A stretch of 64,000 nt of DNA from Undaria pinnatifida (lineage: Eukaryota > Sar > Phaeophyceae > Laminariales > Alariaceae): assembly GCA_012845835.1 (NCBI GenBank), contig JABAKD010000005.1, forward strand, positions 8,605,473-8,669,472, given 5' to 3'. Of the stretch, positions 63,830 to 64,000 are shown piece after piece. Under the pieces are notes generated by a model. The model had not been told where the DNA came from. It did no database searches and saw only the letters and a program-made list of their open reading frames with translations. Each line of letters starts with the position of its first letter. The first letter of the stretch is position 1. The translations under genes and the position numbers were made by a program.

Positions 63830-63925
63830 CATTAATAACAACGTCAGCTGTGAGTTCGATAATTTTGGGTCGATAGCCATCTTTTCAAGCTGCGTAATAC
63901 ACCGGTCGCTCGTTTTAAGTAGGTT
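63830..63925 (+). repeat. Hairpin repeat A, copy 9
   Basis: It reads AACAACGTCAGCTGTGAGTT, CGATAATTTTGGGTCGATAG, CCATCTTTTCAAGCTGCG, TAATACACCGGTCGCTCG, then TTTTAAGTAGGTTTTCATGA. It is plus-oriented like all the others, and lies in an AP3B intron antisense to that gene. Confidence 0.85.
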
Positions 63926-64000
63926 TTCATGATTTGTTGTGGCATTTTTATTGTGTTGACTTCGTATTGCATTGTTATTGTTTCGACTTGTGACCTTCGC

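Overview
This is a eukaryotic nuclear window with very low gene density. The best fit is a photosynthetic stramenopile, probably a brown alga (an inference). The evidence is: genes broken into short exons (69 to 381 bp, one of 1107 bp) by introns of 0.4 to 8.3 kb with canonical GT..AG ends; a predicted plastid precursor with the signal peptide followed by a phenylalanine that is typical of heterokont plastid import; a CHAT-like/NB-ARC gene; and introns packed with short interspersed repeats, tandem duplications, homopolymer G/C runs and decayed transposons. Almost every long open frame outside the three genes below is repeat sequence.

Three split genes can be read with matching splice phases. 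(1) About 2.7-19.9 kb, minus strand: a STAND-type protein whose eight recognised exons give a CHAT (caspase-like) fold and then an NB-ARC ATPase core with an intact P-loop. Exons are missing at both ends and around Walker B. The catalytic Cys position of the CHAT fold reads Ala. (2) 36.9-47.6 kb, plus strand: a four-exon gene for a predicted plastid-targeted protein of about 263 residues with no family I recognise; its first intron is 8.3 kb. (3) 50.25 kb to beyond the right edge, minus strand: the large beta subunit of the AP-3 adaptor complex (AP3B), 12 exons covering about 1,043 residues through the natural stop; only the N-terminal part lies outside. Genes 2 and 3 converge about 2.7 kb apart.

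The rest is repeat landscape. The left 2 kb is a poly-G-associated repeat; 6.7-7.2, 7.7-8.0, 9.0-9.4, 15.0-15.4 and 45.2-45.5 kb are minisatellites; 31.9-32.95 kb is an extremely G-rich duplicated tract; 40.8-41.75 kb is a 462-bp tandem duplication; 38.65-39.35 kb is a terminal-inverted-repeat element; 49.19-49.34 kb is a (CGACC)n satellite. Relics of a hAT transposase, a psq/CENP-B-type helix-turn-helix transposase and tRNA-like SINE sequences are present.

Four signals stand out: the CHAT-like/NB-ARC gene with fragments of its own exons duplicated beside them; a hairpin-forming ~100-bp repeat present nine times, always in the same orientation; a 9-mer, TACCAGGTA or its complement, present 19 times where about 0.5 is expected; and the unrecognised plastid-protein gene.
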